DNA of 64,000 nucleotides from Paraspadella gotoi (lineage: Eukaryota; Chaetognatha): NCBI GenBank assembly GCA_051294375.1, contig JBJCIZ010000263.1, positions 1 through 64,000 of the forward strand. The letters run 5' to 3'. The position numbers were made by a program, and so were the translations under genes. This document shows, one piece after another, positions 21,128 to 32,479 of this stretch (position 1 is the first letter of the stretch; each line of letters opens with the position of its first letter). The notes under the pieces were generated by a model, which was not told the DNA's origin, did no database searches, and saw only the letters and a list, made by a program, of their open reading frames with translations.

Positions 21128-22450
21128 ATGGCGAACAAACAACATCGCAAACGAAGTTCCTCCAGCTGAACTCTCCCGGAAGCGGCACCACCGTTGTGAC
21201 GTTTCATCCAATGGCCATTGGGAGAGCCTCTGCCTGGATTGCCTTTGGACGTCGACGATTCCTACCGTCAGTATACGCCATCCTGGAGGAACTCAATTCA
21301 GAGACCATTATCAGAGAACTCCGAGCATGGGCCGAGGCTGGTGATATCACCGCCCTGAATCCCCCGCCCAGGAGCCTGAACATGATTTGGGAGTTGAGAA
21401 CGGCGACGGGCCATTCCGTCAACATTTCCGACCGTGTAGATTGGGCACCCAGAAGCCCGTTAATTCAGGTCCAGATTCGATTGTTAGGGACCTACAAGGC
21501 GGGATGTATACCAACATGGATGAAGCCCGCCATGCGCTCTTCGCCGCCCTAGCTCGGCGCGATGCAACGACAAGACGTTCTCGCAGTGTCGGACGCCCAG
21601 CCCCGTCCTCTTCTCCCGTAGCCCCTGCTGCCCCGCGCGTGCCTACGCCTTCCCCTCCTCCGCGTCCGTCGGCCCAGCCGGCGAGAAACGTGTGTAGTGA
21701 GGAAGGAGACGGAAGTGCAGAACGTGGTAAGTGGCCAGGTGGCTCCAGAGCAAACCCTGGACAACACCTTAGCCGCAAGAAAAAAGCATGATGCGCATGA
21801 AGATGCACATCGAAAAGAGACTGGCGAAACGCGCGGAATCGAATGTCAACAAGCCATCCGTAGTCTTCGTTCCATCTACAACCGTAGCTGATCAACCAGG
21901 ACCGTTCCTAAAGCGCTGATCACCCCTGATCCATCACCCGCTCAACCAACGCCGATGGAACAGGACAATCCCTTCGAGTTGCGAAACCTCCATACTTCTC
22001 CGTCCCATGTCCAGATTTCCAACGCGATCAGACGTCCTAGTGTACCAGCCGATCTCCACCAAGAGCGGGTCAGATCAAGTAGAGGAAGCAATGAAAACGA
22101 CGGAACAACAAACACGAGAAATAGAAAGAGAAAGACGCAGGTCCCGTCGTGCGGCCAAGATTAACGCGACCTATCCGCCGGCGTGCTGGGCCGCGTGCCC
22201 ATGCACACGCCGAATGCAACCTCAACGCCAGTACACGACGTGACCACACCACAGAGCCAGGAGAACGGAGGTTCCTTGAAGAAATGATAAAAATATAATT
22301 CCACTTTAATAAATCAGACTAGATTAATTAACACGTTATCCCCTTCCCTTCCCTTTTCCCATTCGTATCTATTTTAGGAGAAACGATTTCAACCTGACAA
22401 TTGATGAACAGGACATCAACGCTACGTTTCGCGAGGCCCCGCCCGGTTGC
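21128..22450 (+). pseudogene. BEL/Pao extra ORF downstream of pol (copy A, truncated by gap)
   Basis: The ATG at 21,128 is preserved in copy C. The product begins with a globular-looking segment containing VTFHPMAIGRASAWIAFGRR and a conserved WAEAGDITALNPPPRS stretch. Next come an alanine/arginine-rich helix, a Pro/Ser/Ala-rich linker (about 21,600-21,680) and a charged Glu/Arg helix (about 22,080-22,150). There is no signal peptide, membrane segment or cysteine pattern of an envelope protein. I do not recognise the family. A 100-bp stretch (about 22,275-22,375) that is mostly absent from copy C ends in a pyrimidine tract and TATTTTAG, like an intron end. The frame is broken by indels, and the sequence stops at the N gap. 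Confidence 0.55.
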
Positions 22451-22550
22451 NNNNNNNNNNNNNNNNNNNNNNNNNNNNNNNNNNNNNNNNNNNNNNNNNN
22501 NNNNNNNNNNNNNNNNNNNNNNNNNNNNNNNNNNNNNNNNNNNNNNNNNN
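22451..22550. other. Assembly gap (100 N)
   Basis: A run of exactly 100 N, the usual placeholder for a gap of unknown size. The sequence on its left stops inside the extra ORF at an element position equivalent to copy C 55,010. The sequence on its right is unrelated AT-rich DNA. Confidence 0.95.
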
Positions 22551-23246
22551 AGTGTTTGTCGGAAAAAAAATTTAATTTCCCCACGATGTGGAACTCATTT
22601 AAGTTGATCCATGAATTAAAAATCTTGATTGATATTTTTTTTTGGGGGGGGACTCCATAATTCATAAGTTAGATCTGTCGATTACTGCCTATTATTTGTT
22701 TATTTATGATTTATTTAATTCTTTTTTGAACATCAATTATGAATATTTTTTTTTAAAAAATTTGTTTCTTCTCTATTAGTTCCATCAGTATGTCCATCCA
22801 AAAAAAAAAGAAAAAAAAGGAAAAAAAAAAAAGGAAAAAGAAAAAAAGAAAGATGACTGATGAGCTTCTTACCACTAATATTGTGCCACGTCATACATTG
22901 TTTTTACTCAAACTTGTTTCTTATATCTTTTTAATTGAATAAAATAATTAAGTTCAAAAAATACAAATATTATAATTTTTAGATAAAATATGTAATAAAC
23001 GAGGTTAACAATAATTTAAAAAAATGTATATTTTTTTTTAGTTACATAAAAACAAAGTCTTGAATGATAGAGAGAGAGAAAAGATAGAGAGAGAAAGAAA
23101 GAGAGAAAGGAAAAAGAAAGAAAAAAAAGAAAAAAAAGAAAAAAAAAGAGAGAGAGACGGAGAAAGAAGAGAAAGAGAGAGAGAGAGCAGAAGAAAGTGA
23201 GAGAAAAGAGAAAAGAAGAGAAAGAGAGAGTAACAGACAGGGAGAG
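22551..23246. other. AT-rich DNA and purine-rich tract, no gene
   Basis: Contains A/G-rich low-complexity runs at 22,798-22,850 and 23,060-23,240. The one 89-codon minus-strand ORF (Ser/Leu/Phe-rich) is a translation of the purine tract. Nothing else is seen. Confidence 0.5.
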
Positions 23247-23871
23247 TGAATGAGAGATGGCGACTGTTTTATTCATTTTTCTCATTATTTTGCTATTTAT
23301 TCCATTTCATTCGTTCACGTGACTTTTCTATTACATTCGTCTGCTTTTCTATTACTCTTTTTGTTATGCATTTCTTTCCCTTTTTCGTCAGTTTAGTTAG
23401 AGGAGTTACCTTGTGACCTCTCCAAACGCTCTTTACGGTCTATGAAGTCCTTCCGTCATTCATGTCAGCCTTACGTCACCCAACTTGTCCTAGATCAAGG
23501 GCCACGAGACAGCCCACTTGAGCACTGCCAGCCAGAGACTCGCGGGGCAAAGGAGGGCACGGACGAGGCCAACATGTCACTAGCCTCAGACTCACTATGG
23601 AGCTTCGTGACTCTTAGCAGAGGACGTCGTCGCAAGGCTCGACACCCTCGCCTTCAACGAACTTGGTTCCTCGCAAGGCTTCCTTCGACTTTCCACACCG
23701 CTTACAACGGGGTCGCAGAGGCTGCGACGGCTCGAAGGGCGTCGGACAGACCGGCCCACTTTCTGTTGGAAGAGCGAAGGTGAAGGACCAAGGTTTTCAC
23801 TCGTTAGTAGCCTGACGCGGTCGACACCGAGGAGGCGTCACCGAGACCCAGTTTGGTTCTGTTTCTCGACA
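23247..23871 (+). repeat. BEL/Pao 5' LTR (copy B)
   Basis: Starts TGAATGAGAGATGG and its conserved core ends TCTCGACA at 23,871. It matches the other LTRs but carries more one-base differences (for example an extra base in the first word), as expected for an older insertion or poorer sequence. The LTR may extend to about 23,945, where a GGCGGATATGTA word resembles the GCGGCATTGTAAG word downstream of the LTR core in copy C. Confidence 0.8.
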
Positions 23872-24030
23872 GTAAAAGAGCCGAGAGCCTTTCTTATTTT
23901 GATTGCACATACCGACGTGCGTATAGGAAATACGTACATGGCGGATATGTAGATTTGATTATGTAAGATTCCATTATTTTTTTTCTTTTTAATCGAATTA
24001 CTATTATTTTACCCTCAAACCCCCCTCGTG
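23872..24030 (+). other. BEL/Pao leader before gag (copy B)
   Basis: Lies between the LTR core and the gag ATG. It ends in AATCGAATTACTATTATTTT and a CCCCCCTCGTG context before the ATG, both shared with copy C. I could not identify a convincing tRNA primer-binding site, because the exact LTR end is uncertain. Confidence 0.5.
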
Positions 24031-27000
24031 ATGGCTTCTGCACCGGAGAACGATGGACCTTTTCAGGAAGAGGAGGAAGCAGTGGCTCCAACAGAATTTG
24101 CATCGCAGATGGAGACCCTCTTCCACACGTTTCAACGACTCCATGGTACAGCGGAAGAAACCGGATCTCCGCCAGATCGTATGTCCGCCAATAGCATGAG
24201 GGAGGCGTTAGAGGCAAAGCTTCAAATTGCTCAGCAGATAACCGCCAGCAGTGATTATGTACCAAACCCCTCTCTGACTTCGGCGATGGAGAGAACGCAG
24301 GAGATCCTCCAAACAATCCCCCGATATCCTGCGACAACCCTTACGCAGTTTTCTATTGACGGAATAGGAAACGTTCTGAATATACCTACTACCATTACGC
24401 AACAACCACTCCGCCCCTCCTCCCCCTTTGATGGCATGATTAACCCTAATTTGGGGAGAGCACTGGCACGAAGATCGAGTGGACGAAATACTCCAACGGT
24501 GGGGGGAGCAGCGACAGCTACGAGATTAGATGAACCTGTCGCATCTAGAACCAGGTCTTCCGTATCAACGGCTTCCCACCTTCGTACCGCTTTTTTAGAC
24601 CCTTCGACCATAGCTACGACAGGAAGGGAATCGATGTCGTGGGATCATTACCCCGACAGTCGTACTCCGTCGCACACACGGGCACTTCAACGGCCTCCGG
24701 CCTCGACACGAGGAACCACTGGAGGACCGCCAACTGCGACGACGACAACGTCAACGACGACAACGGCTTCTGAATCAACCTCGGCCTCGCAGCCGACAGT
24801 TTTTACGTCCACCTCTACCACTAAACCACAGGTTGTTTAAGAGACACTAAAAGGCAGAGGGAGATTGTGTACGAAAGTCTTAGCGACAAGCAGCTGAACA
24901 GCATCACATTCGAGTCAATACCGCTAAAACGAGTACTCCGCGAACAGGAGCGACTACAATATAACCGCGCTGCTCGGATAATATGCACTCGACGCAAGAA
25001 CGAATTAGCCCAGCAAGCTACTGACAACGAAGATCAACAACTAAGAGAGCTTGAAGCAGTTCGTACAAAGCGCCGACGGAAGAGTCAGCTGCCATTAGAT
25101 GCCACCGACTCGGCACGACCATTGCGTCTTCTAACGCTAATGCGCCGGGGAGAACTTTGAAATCTCACGGAAGGATTTGCGCCTCCCGCGGATCGTTCCG
25201 CCAGAGTAACCTTTTCGGCGCAAAACAGCCCGTCGGCTCGCACGTTACCTCCCTAGGCGAATGCCTCTCTGCCATTGAAGCCTTCACGCAACAGCAGAAC
25301 CAAGCTCAGGCAGAAGAGAGAGAACAAAGGCGCCGGGAGAGAGATCAAATGAGAGGATTTTGGATGAACAAAACCAAAAGAAAGAGCACGGATGGCTACA
25401 GTACTTCTCTGCACAAGAAAGAGAAAGAGATCGGATGGCGAGAACTCTAGCCGGAGATGGCTGCACAATGAAAGGATGAGGTTGAATCGGCGGGACAACC
25501 GCCGATGCAAGAGCAGCAACCGGTTACTCCTCAGAACCATCCGCCAGCATTTGAAACCCCTCCTGAACAAAGAATGCCGCCAGACAAAGTAGAGAACCAC
25601 ACCGGCGATTGGCGATCCGACAAGCAACGTCAAATACAAAGCTGATGACCTATATACGGCGGTTAGAACAAGAGTTGGCGAAGAAAGACGCCAGCCGCGC
25701 GACAGGGACACCTACAGCAGAAGGTGGGGGAGAAGCAATGGCAGCAGGATCGATACCTGAGGCCCCTCCTCGATTACCTGCCGCGCCAGCAGTCCCGCCC
25801 ACTGCTAACCCACAGTTTGAGAGATTATTATTCTAGTCAACCGAATCAACCATCCGAATGGTGAAGGATCTTCGCCCTGAGGAAGTCTTCATGAGCGAAG
25901 GACGCAAAAATAAGGTTGTTTTTGAAATCATATGCAACAATGGGAATCTGCAATGTCACAACCAGGCGTTACTGACCAGATGCGTCACCAAGAATTACGC
26001 TTCTGGTTTGGCGGTCTCGCAAAACTGAAATTCAGAAATATTTCCACCGACAAGATTAGCAGCAGCGTCACCGAAGCTATACACATGCTGCGAAAAGAGT
26101 TTGGCCGACCCGATGCTTCCCCTCAGAGATGCTTCGAGATTGCCTCGCTGCGGGAAAACCACCGAAGCGAACGACATCGATGGAGGCGAATACCCGGCTT
26201 GAGAACATCGTTGGGATTGCGGAAGCGAAAGGCGGATCCGCGATTTAAAAGAGATACGGTCATTGCGGAGATTCTTGAAACAAAGTTTCCCCAATGGAAA
26301 GGAAAATTCGCTGAGATCAACTCCGAGAGTTGTATTTATCAGGAAGGAAAAAGAACATTTACGAATTAATTGAATTCCTAAAAATGCACCTTAGCAGTAA
26401 AATCCGTTACTACAGGAAAAAGAAGTCGTCGACGGCTCCGGGTAGCAGCGGTTGTGGCATCCAGTAAAGCTCCACCCGCGATTCAAAACGTGGGGGCGCG
26501 CCCGGCCTTCCCAGAGATGAACAATCGAATGAATCTTTCGATTCCCTGGATGACTCCGATCCCACCCAACCACCTCCAAAGCCGAGAAGACGAAGACGAC
26601 GCAGAAGTAAAGAGCAACACCAAGGTTGGCTCCCCAACGCAACGAGCGAACTAGATACGGATGTGGTATGTTGTCGCTCAACAGGCAGTACCACAGGCAA
26701 ACCCTGTGGGCGCCTCAACCCATCCCGCCAACCTCTATCACCCAGTCACAGGCGCAACCACCTATGACATCAACGCTAAACCCGGCGAGAGCGCCAATGT
26801 TTAACATCGCCCCTGCTCGACCAACCACACCGCATTGTCATTTCTGTGGTCAAAACCATATGGTATGGGATTGTGCAGGGTATCAGGCTCTTGAGGTTCA
26901 GGCAAGAGCTGATATGATTTTGGGGTAGAAGAATTTGTTTCAAATGCCTGAACGGAGAACCACCTAGCTAGCAAATGCAGGTTTGGAGTTCCATGCCTTT

Positions 27001-27265
27001 ATGTAGAGGCAATCATCATCAAACGTTTACATGGGTATGCGCGGTAAACAGACCGACTTTAATCCTACGACAAATACGCAATATCAGCCGACGACGTTTG
27101 CACAGCCACCTACTTACGCAACCCCCGCCTTCACCCCTCCCTCTGCCCCCTCTTATACCCCTTCGCCCATGCCCCAGCCCCTCTACCAGGTGCCGGTGGC
27201 GGCGAACACTACAGCAACGACGGTGAACGGTGGTACCTTTGATCCAAATCAAACGATCCCCATGA
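24031..27265 (+). pseudogene. gag: BEL/Pao gag (copy B)
   Basis: The ATG at 24,031 (MASAPENDG..) is shared with copy C. The first 269 codons are intact to a TAA at 24,838. They hold an acidic start, a region reading SMREALEAKLQIAQQ, and a Thr/Ser-rich tail with poly-Thr. After a frameshift come coiled-coil-like Glu/Arg/Gln-rich segments (about 24,870-25,440). A capsid-like region follows with MQQWESAMSQPGVTDQMRHQ (about 25,932) and a LRKEFGRPDAS stretch (about 26,090). Finally come three zinc knuckles: CHFCGQNHMVWDC (about 26,837-26,875), CFKCLNGEPPS.. (frameshifted, about 26,940) and a C-x2-C..H..H unit (about 26,990-27,030). Gag forms the particle and binds RNA. At roughly 1,050 codons it is long for the family. 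The breaks are mostly one-base indels. Confidence 0.75.
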
Positions 27266-27275
27266 NNNNNNNNNN

Positions 27276-28991
27276 ATCGATGTGTCTTAAAACAAAACAT
27301 TGCTGATGAATTAAAACTAGATGTAACCCATATTCCCATGAGAATCAGGACCCTCGATAGCGATCAAACAATGCATCGGGATGTGGCCGATTTCAATGTG
27401 GAACCGCTTGATGGAACTTTTTCCATTTCCGTCCACCGCGCGATTGTGGGAAAACTGCNNNNNNNNNNNNNNNNNNNNNNNNNNNNNNNNNNNNNNNNNN
27501 NNNNNNNNNNNNNNNNNNNNNNNNNNNNNNNNNNNNNNNNNNNNNNNNNNNNNNNNNNNNNNNNNNNNNNNNNNNNNNNNNNNNNNNNNNNNNNNNNNNN
27601 NNNNNNNNNNNNNNNNNNNNCCAATCTCCCTGACAAGGAGGTTGGAATGCTCCTCCCAGCGGGATTTGCCTATACTTGGATCGGCGGTGAAGTACGACGT
27701 GGCGCTGCAGATCAGCCAATCGCACTCATGACCGACTTTGGTTGGACCCTCGTTGGTCCGCGGCCTGGTACGGACGGGAGTGATGTCCACTGTGCCCGTA
27801 TCACTGCGGAGTACATAGAGGAAGATGAGAGAAAAATCCAAGAAGATATTCGACGCTTATTTCATCGTGACTTTGTTCCGGCGCCAAGTGCAACAAAGCT
27901 TCCATCTGTTGAAGATGAGTACGCCGTGAAACAATTGGAATCAACCANNNNNNNNNNNNNNNNNNNNNNNNNNNNNNNNNNNNNNNNNNNNNNNNNNNNN
28001 NNNNNNNNNNNNNNNNNNNNNNNNNNNNNNNNNNNNNNNNNNNNNNNNNNNNNNNNNNNNNNNNNNNNNNNNNNNNNNNNNNNNNNNNNNNNNNNNNNNN
28101 NNNNNNNNNNNNNNNNNNNNNNNNNNNNNNNNNNNNNNNNNNNNNNNNNNNNNNNNNNNNNNNNNNNNNNNNNNNNNNNNNNNNNNNNNNNNNNNNNNNN
28201 NNNCGTCAACAAGATCTCAAAGAAGAAACCGATTTGGACCCTTCCACTTCACGTAGTAGTACGACATGATAAAAACAAAGTACGTATTTGTCATGATGCA
28301 CGCGCAAGCGTGAAAGGTAAATCTCTCAATGACGAGTTGTTGACTGNNNNNNNNNNNNNNNNNNNNNNNNNNNNNNNNNNNNNNNNNNNNNNNNNNNNNN
28401 NNNNNNNNNNNNNNNNNNNNNNNNNNNNNNNNNNNNNNNNNNNNNNNNNNNNNNNNNNNNNNNNNNNNNNNNNNNNNNNNNNNNNNNNNNNNNNNNNNNN
28501 NNNNNNNNNNNNNNNNNNNNNNNNNNNNNNNNNNNNNNNNNNNNNNNNNNNNNNNNNNNNNNNNNNNNNNNNNNNNNNNNNNNNNNNNNNNNNNNNNNNN
28601 NNNNNNNAATGCCCGACGAAGAAACCGCTCGCGAGATTAAGAAGGGCCTGACTGAAGCTCTTCGCCGCGGCGGGTTCGAGTTGACGAAATGGAAATGCTC
28701 TGTGCCAAGTGTTCTGGAAGACGAACCTGATCAAGCGACGGACACAACGAAAACGTTTACTGATGGAAACGATAATGACGTGAAAGACGAACGACCCCGA
28801 GATAAAGTATTGGGTGTTGCATTTTCATTTTTTGATGATTATTTTTCCCCATGCATTAATCAGGAAAAAGTGTTAAAACGTTGTATTACAAAAAGACAAA
28901 TTTTGTCTCTTACCGCCAGCCTGTACGATCCACTGGGCATCGTTTCGCCGTTTACGCTGAAAGGACGCAATTACTTCCAGCGCGCGAAAAG
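27276..28991 (+). pseudogene. pol: BEL/Pao pol, first part: protease and reverse transcriptase (copy B)
   Basis: Includes protease flank (MRIRTLDSDQTMHRDV at 27,338) and RT blocks such as ADQPIALMTDFGWTLVGPRPG (about 27,708) and VRICHDARASVKGKSL (about 28,281). The region with the YVDD motif lies in the N run 28,347-28,607. The downstream SLTASLYDPLGIVSPFTLKG segment (about 28,908) is clean. The match ends in the word CTTCCAGCGCGCGAA at 28,988, where inverted integrase sequence takes over. Frames here are better preserved than in copies A and C. Confidence 0.8.
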
Positions 28992-30040
28992 AGAGGAGAA
29001 TGCCGTCGTCAGAACTTCAGAGTTGAGGGTTATTTTTGTCAGGCAGTATCAATGTTTGTAATTGAGAGAAACCAAATCTTTCCCACACTCCTCCCCATGG
29101 GCAGGGAGGGAGGGCCAAATCAGCCATTCGACTTACCGTACTACTATCATTTTTTTTATGCACTTGCTCCTCTCTTCCATTTTTTCACTGCCGCTTTCCA
29201 ACTCTGAATCCGCCCCCGTAAGTTGGTTCCTTATCACTGAAAATTTTTTTCGATCCCAGGGCGATTATAAGAGTATCATAAAGGATGAAGATGCAATAAA
29301 TCGTGGTAGAACTTCTAGATGGATAGCCCTTGATTAAACACGTATACAAAGCTACCCAACGTTTGGCACTGGCCCCGGCCACTCATGCACGACGTGAAAT
29401 GGCCAAAGATGTCGACGGCCACTGCGAGAATGTTCTCCAATCGTCAGACAGGTCCTCGGGTATGTCGGCCTATCTTTTGCATCGCGGGGGTCGGAAATTC
29501 TTTTTAGACAACTGACGCATCGTTTAATGACGGACCTCGCAACCCTTGCGCATTGAAGGAATATGAAATCCGGCGCCGGATGTTTGCGAGTACGTGTTCA
29601 ACGCCAGTGCGCTTCTTGCTCGTGAAATGGCGGATGTAATCTCGTACAATTTGATCATTTTTTGGTAAAGCGACAATTGGATGTCGCGTTTCATCAGGCT
29701 AAATCTCTTGTTTCCTCAATCGGTCTCAGTAAATTTGATATATTTGATTCGTCGCGGAAGACGTCATGAAATGGGTGAGCTTGGCGCAGTGGGGAATCGT
29801 GATCTGCATTAAACTCAGATCTATGCATTCCTCCGAGAGCGAAACATTTATTTAATCCTCTCAAAAGTGTGTGCGGGTACTCACTGTCTGGAAAAAAATA
29901 CCAGAAGCTGCAAGCGCATCGAATATCCATTGAGGAGATAATTTTCTGCATCTTTAAAAAATCTTTAAATCAGCCATTTTATCCTTTATTGGTCTATGTT
30001 CAAATCTGCGTCTTGGCGCAATGAAATTTACTCCAAATTA
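28992..30040 (-). pseudogene. Integrase and upstream linker remnant (copy D)
   Basis: Minus-strand similarity to integrase of the other copies is clear. Examples are GAAGTTCTGACGACGGC (near 28,997), the GGGGAGGAGTGTGGG word of the GGVWE region near 29,085 and the region of the HHCC finger near 29,600-29,690. The 85-codon minus-strand frame at 29,694-29,951 aligns to the linker (PLRQ.HPF). Frames are heavily broken, so it is not functional. Confidence 0.65.
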
Positions 30041-32030
30041 CAATCCATCATTTGTCCATCTCTTTCTACCACTGAAAAGAATCGTTTTGAGCCTTCGTCT
30101 TTTATATCTTTAATCTCGGTCACAATGAAACGCGTCCCTTATTTTAAACGACATTTTTACGGTCAATTTTTTTTGCTATGGTCGTCTCAACGTTTGGCAG
30201 GAAATCTCGATACAAATTAATCAATTGTGGTTTCATGGATCGAATCAGAACTTTAATCGTTCCGTTTACGAAACTTCAGTATTCCTACGAATTCTTGTTA
30301 AACAAGTGATTTTGTATGTGTTTATTCGTGTTATTTCCCTCAATAAAAGATGCGTTTTCTAGAACTCTTTGTACGTACATTTTGGAATCGGACGATGCTA
30401 TGGAACGTTTAGTCATCCGAGCAGGGCGAGAAGATAGATTACTTCATACAGTAGAAATAACAGAATGAAACTGCTTTCGCGGATATATTCCGTTCGAATT
30501 TTTAAAACAGAAAAATGACGACATCAAAAGATTCTCACTGCGTCATCGATTGAACACGTATCAAATATGAAGATATAACTGCTTATCATTAAAAAGTTGT
30601 CGCCGCTAAATTTTTAATATTTCTCCGTTAACACATTTATTCGAACAGTGTTTACAATGGTGATTGTGGAAAAAGAGAGATTTACTTTGTTTCTTTTTTG
30701 GTCCCTGAAAAAAATAAAGGCTCTATGAATGCGAAACAAGGACTAAAGAATCGCCAACGAAATCATTAGAAAAGAATTGAGAGACGATTGTGTAAACACC
30801 TTTGAAAAAATTCAATTTCCTGCGTGAACCACTGTGCTCCATTCAATATGAGGCGGCAATGGAAAAGAGATTAAATGGCAAGACTGGCGGTCTCAAATTG
30901 ATAAATTGATAAGAAGACGAATTTTAATCTCTAGCTATAAATATCATGAGCCATGCGCCGTATACAAGTACAGAATCTGCAATCCGTTTTAACGAAAAAA
31001 ACATGTTGATTCTAGAGCGGATTCGGTTCAGTTCATCGCCTCCTGTCACTTTTTCGAACGCACAAGGCCCACATCTAAACGATGGGGAGGAGACAAAGTC
31101 GAAAACGAATGGGAGGAGAAATCTACTTCCGTCTCTTTAGCTTTCAACGATTCCCCAAAGAAGCCCGAAAAATCATTACAACGAATTTTAAGCGAATTGA
31201 GAACAACACAACGAGGCCGTTGTAACAGCCGTCTTCCTACTATTCTTCGCGCGACATGTGAGAACTCTTCTCATCCTTTACTAGTCAGTTTGGACTACGA
31301 TCTTGCCGTCTGCTTTTAGATTTTCGTAGTTTAGCACGTCGGAGAAAGGTAACTAAAATTAGCATGAATCAAACAGATTGTGACACTTTCAATGTTCCTG
31401 AGAACCAGGTCACGTGCCCGGCCTTATGCGAATCCTAAAGAGTCGGTGGCGAGCTCTGATATTTGTGATGCCGGCACCAACTCTACTCTCCCATGACAAC
31501 TTCATTGCGTACCAGTGACGAGAACTCGTGCAGTTTCAAATTGCCGGAAAAGACTTTGAAATGCGAATCTGATGACTCAACCTAAGATTGGTGTCACAGG
31601 ATAACATCGATGCACGACGAGCCTCCCATAAACTGAGAAATCTGATAGAGTGTAATACATGAGTTTATTATACATATGAATTCCTATAGGATTGAAACCA
31701 AAAAGATGAAAAAAAAATGAATAAGTGAAAGGAAATGTTTTCTTTGTTTATATTAAAACTATCGTTTAATAGCAATGAAATGAATTTTATACACGTTTGC
31801 CTCACGCTTCATTGAATTGATTATCTAATTTACTGTGGTTTTTTTATTTTTGCGTGATATATTTTAGACTCGTCTTTAATTTTTGTCAATGTTTTATATT
31901 GACAGATGGGGGAGCAAAGAAGTTTTGCCTGATACTTTAATATCTGTTTATCTTCTAGTCACATGACGCGTCCTTATTTTAAGATTTATTTATGGTCAAT
32001 TTTTTGCTCTGGGACATTCTAACGATAAAT
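30041..32030. other. Foreign insert within copy D, flanked by similar direct repeats
   Basis: This replaces about 430 bp of element sequence between RNase H and the integrase linker. Near its two ends there are similar words in the same orientation: ACGCGTCCCTTATTTTAAA..GGTCAATTTTTTTTGCT at 30,131-30,180 and ACGCGTCCTTATTTTAAG..GGTCAATTTTTTGCTCTGG at 31,966-32,012. These could be terminal direct repeats of a nested element. I recognise no coding sequence; the longest ORF is 74 codons. Confidence 0.4.
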
Positions 32031-32039
32031 ATTGACCGG

Positions 32040-32470
32040 CCGTAGCCATCATGGCTGGCATCACGAAAATACATGAGCTCCGCGGGATCGTTGTGTTTCT
32101 TGCTGTGCATCCATCGCGGGAGCTTGATGGACTCCATTCTGGCATTGTGTTACGCCAGGTTTGAAAGTCCTGATGAGATCATCTGGCAGCGTGGAATTCC
32201 ACAGTGCCGCTGATTGCTTATCGTTCGAGNNNNNNNNNNNNNNNNNNNNNNNNNCTTGATTTTGTGGTACAGTTTCTGCGATACACTACTACACCATAGC
32301 CATCATGGCTGGCATCAGAAAATACATGCAGTTCCGCGGGATCTTCTGTTGTTTCTCTTGTGGCGATCCATCGCGGCAAGCTTGATGGACTCCAGTTCTG
32401 GCACTGTATTCGCCAGGTGTTGAAAGTCCTGTACGAGGTCATCCGGAAGAGGTGAATCCCCAGTCCGTTG
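32040..32470 (-). pseudogene. RNase H remnant, present twice across a 25-N gap (copy D)
   Basis: The blocks 32,040-32,229 and 32,255-32,470 both match the same RNase H segment on the minus strand. In the second, PRWIATRETTEDPAELH and FSDASHDGYGVVVYRR are readable. They are separated by N at 32,230-32,254. The duplication looks like two overlapping read ends that were placed side by side rather than merged. Confidence 0.7.
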
Positions 32471-32479
32471 ATCGCTTCA

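Larger units (their letters stand above)
15850..22450 (+). mobile_element. BEL/Pao copy A, plus-strand block (end of gag, pol, start of extra ORF)
   Basis: Collinear with copy C from about 48,380 to 55,010: the end of the capsid-like region, zinc knuckles, protease, reverse transcriptase, RNase H, integrase, spacer and the extra ORF, ending at the 100-N gap. The 5' LTR and the N-terminal half of gag are missing here. The left edge is an abrupt inversion junction at 15,844-15,850. Confidence 0.8.
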
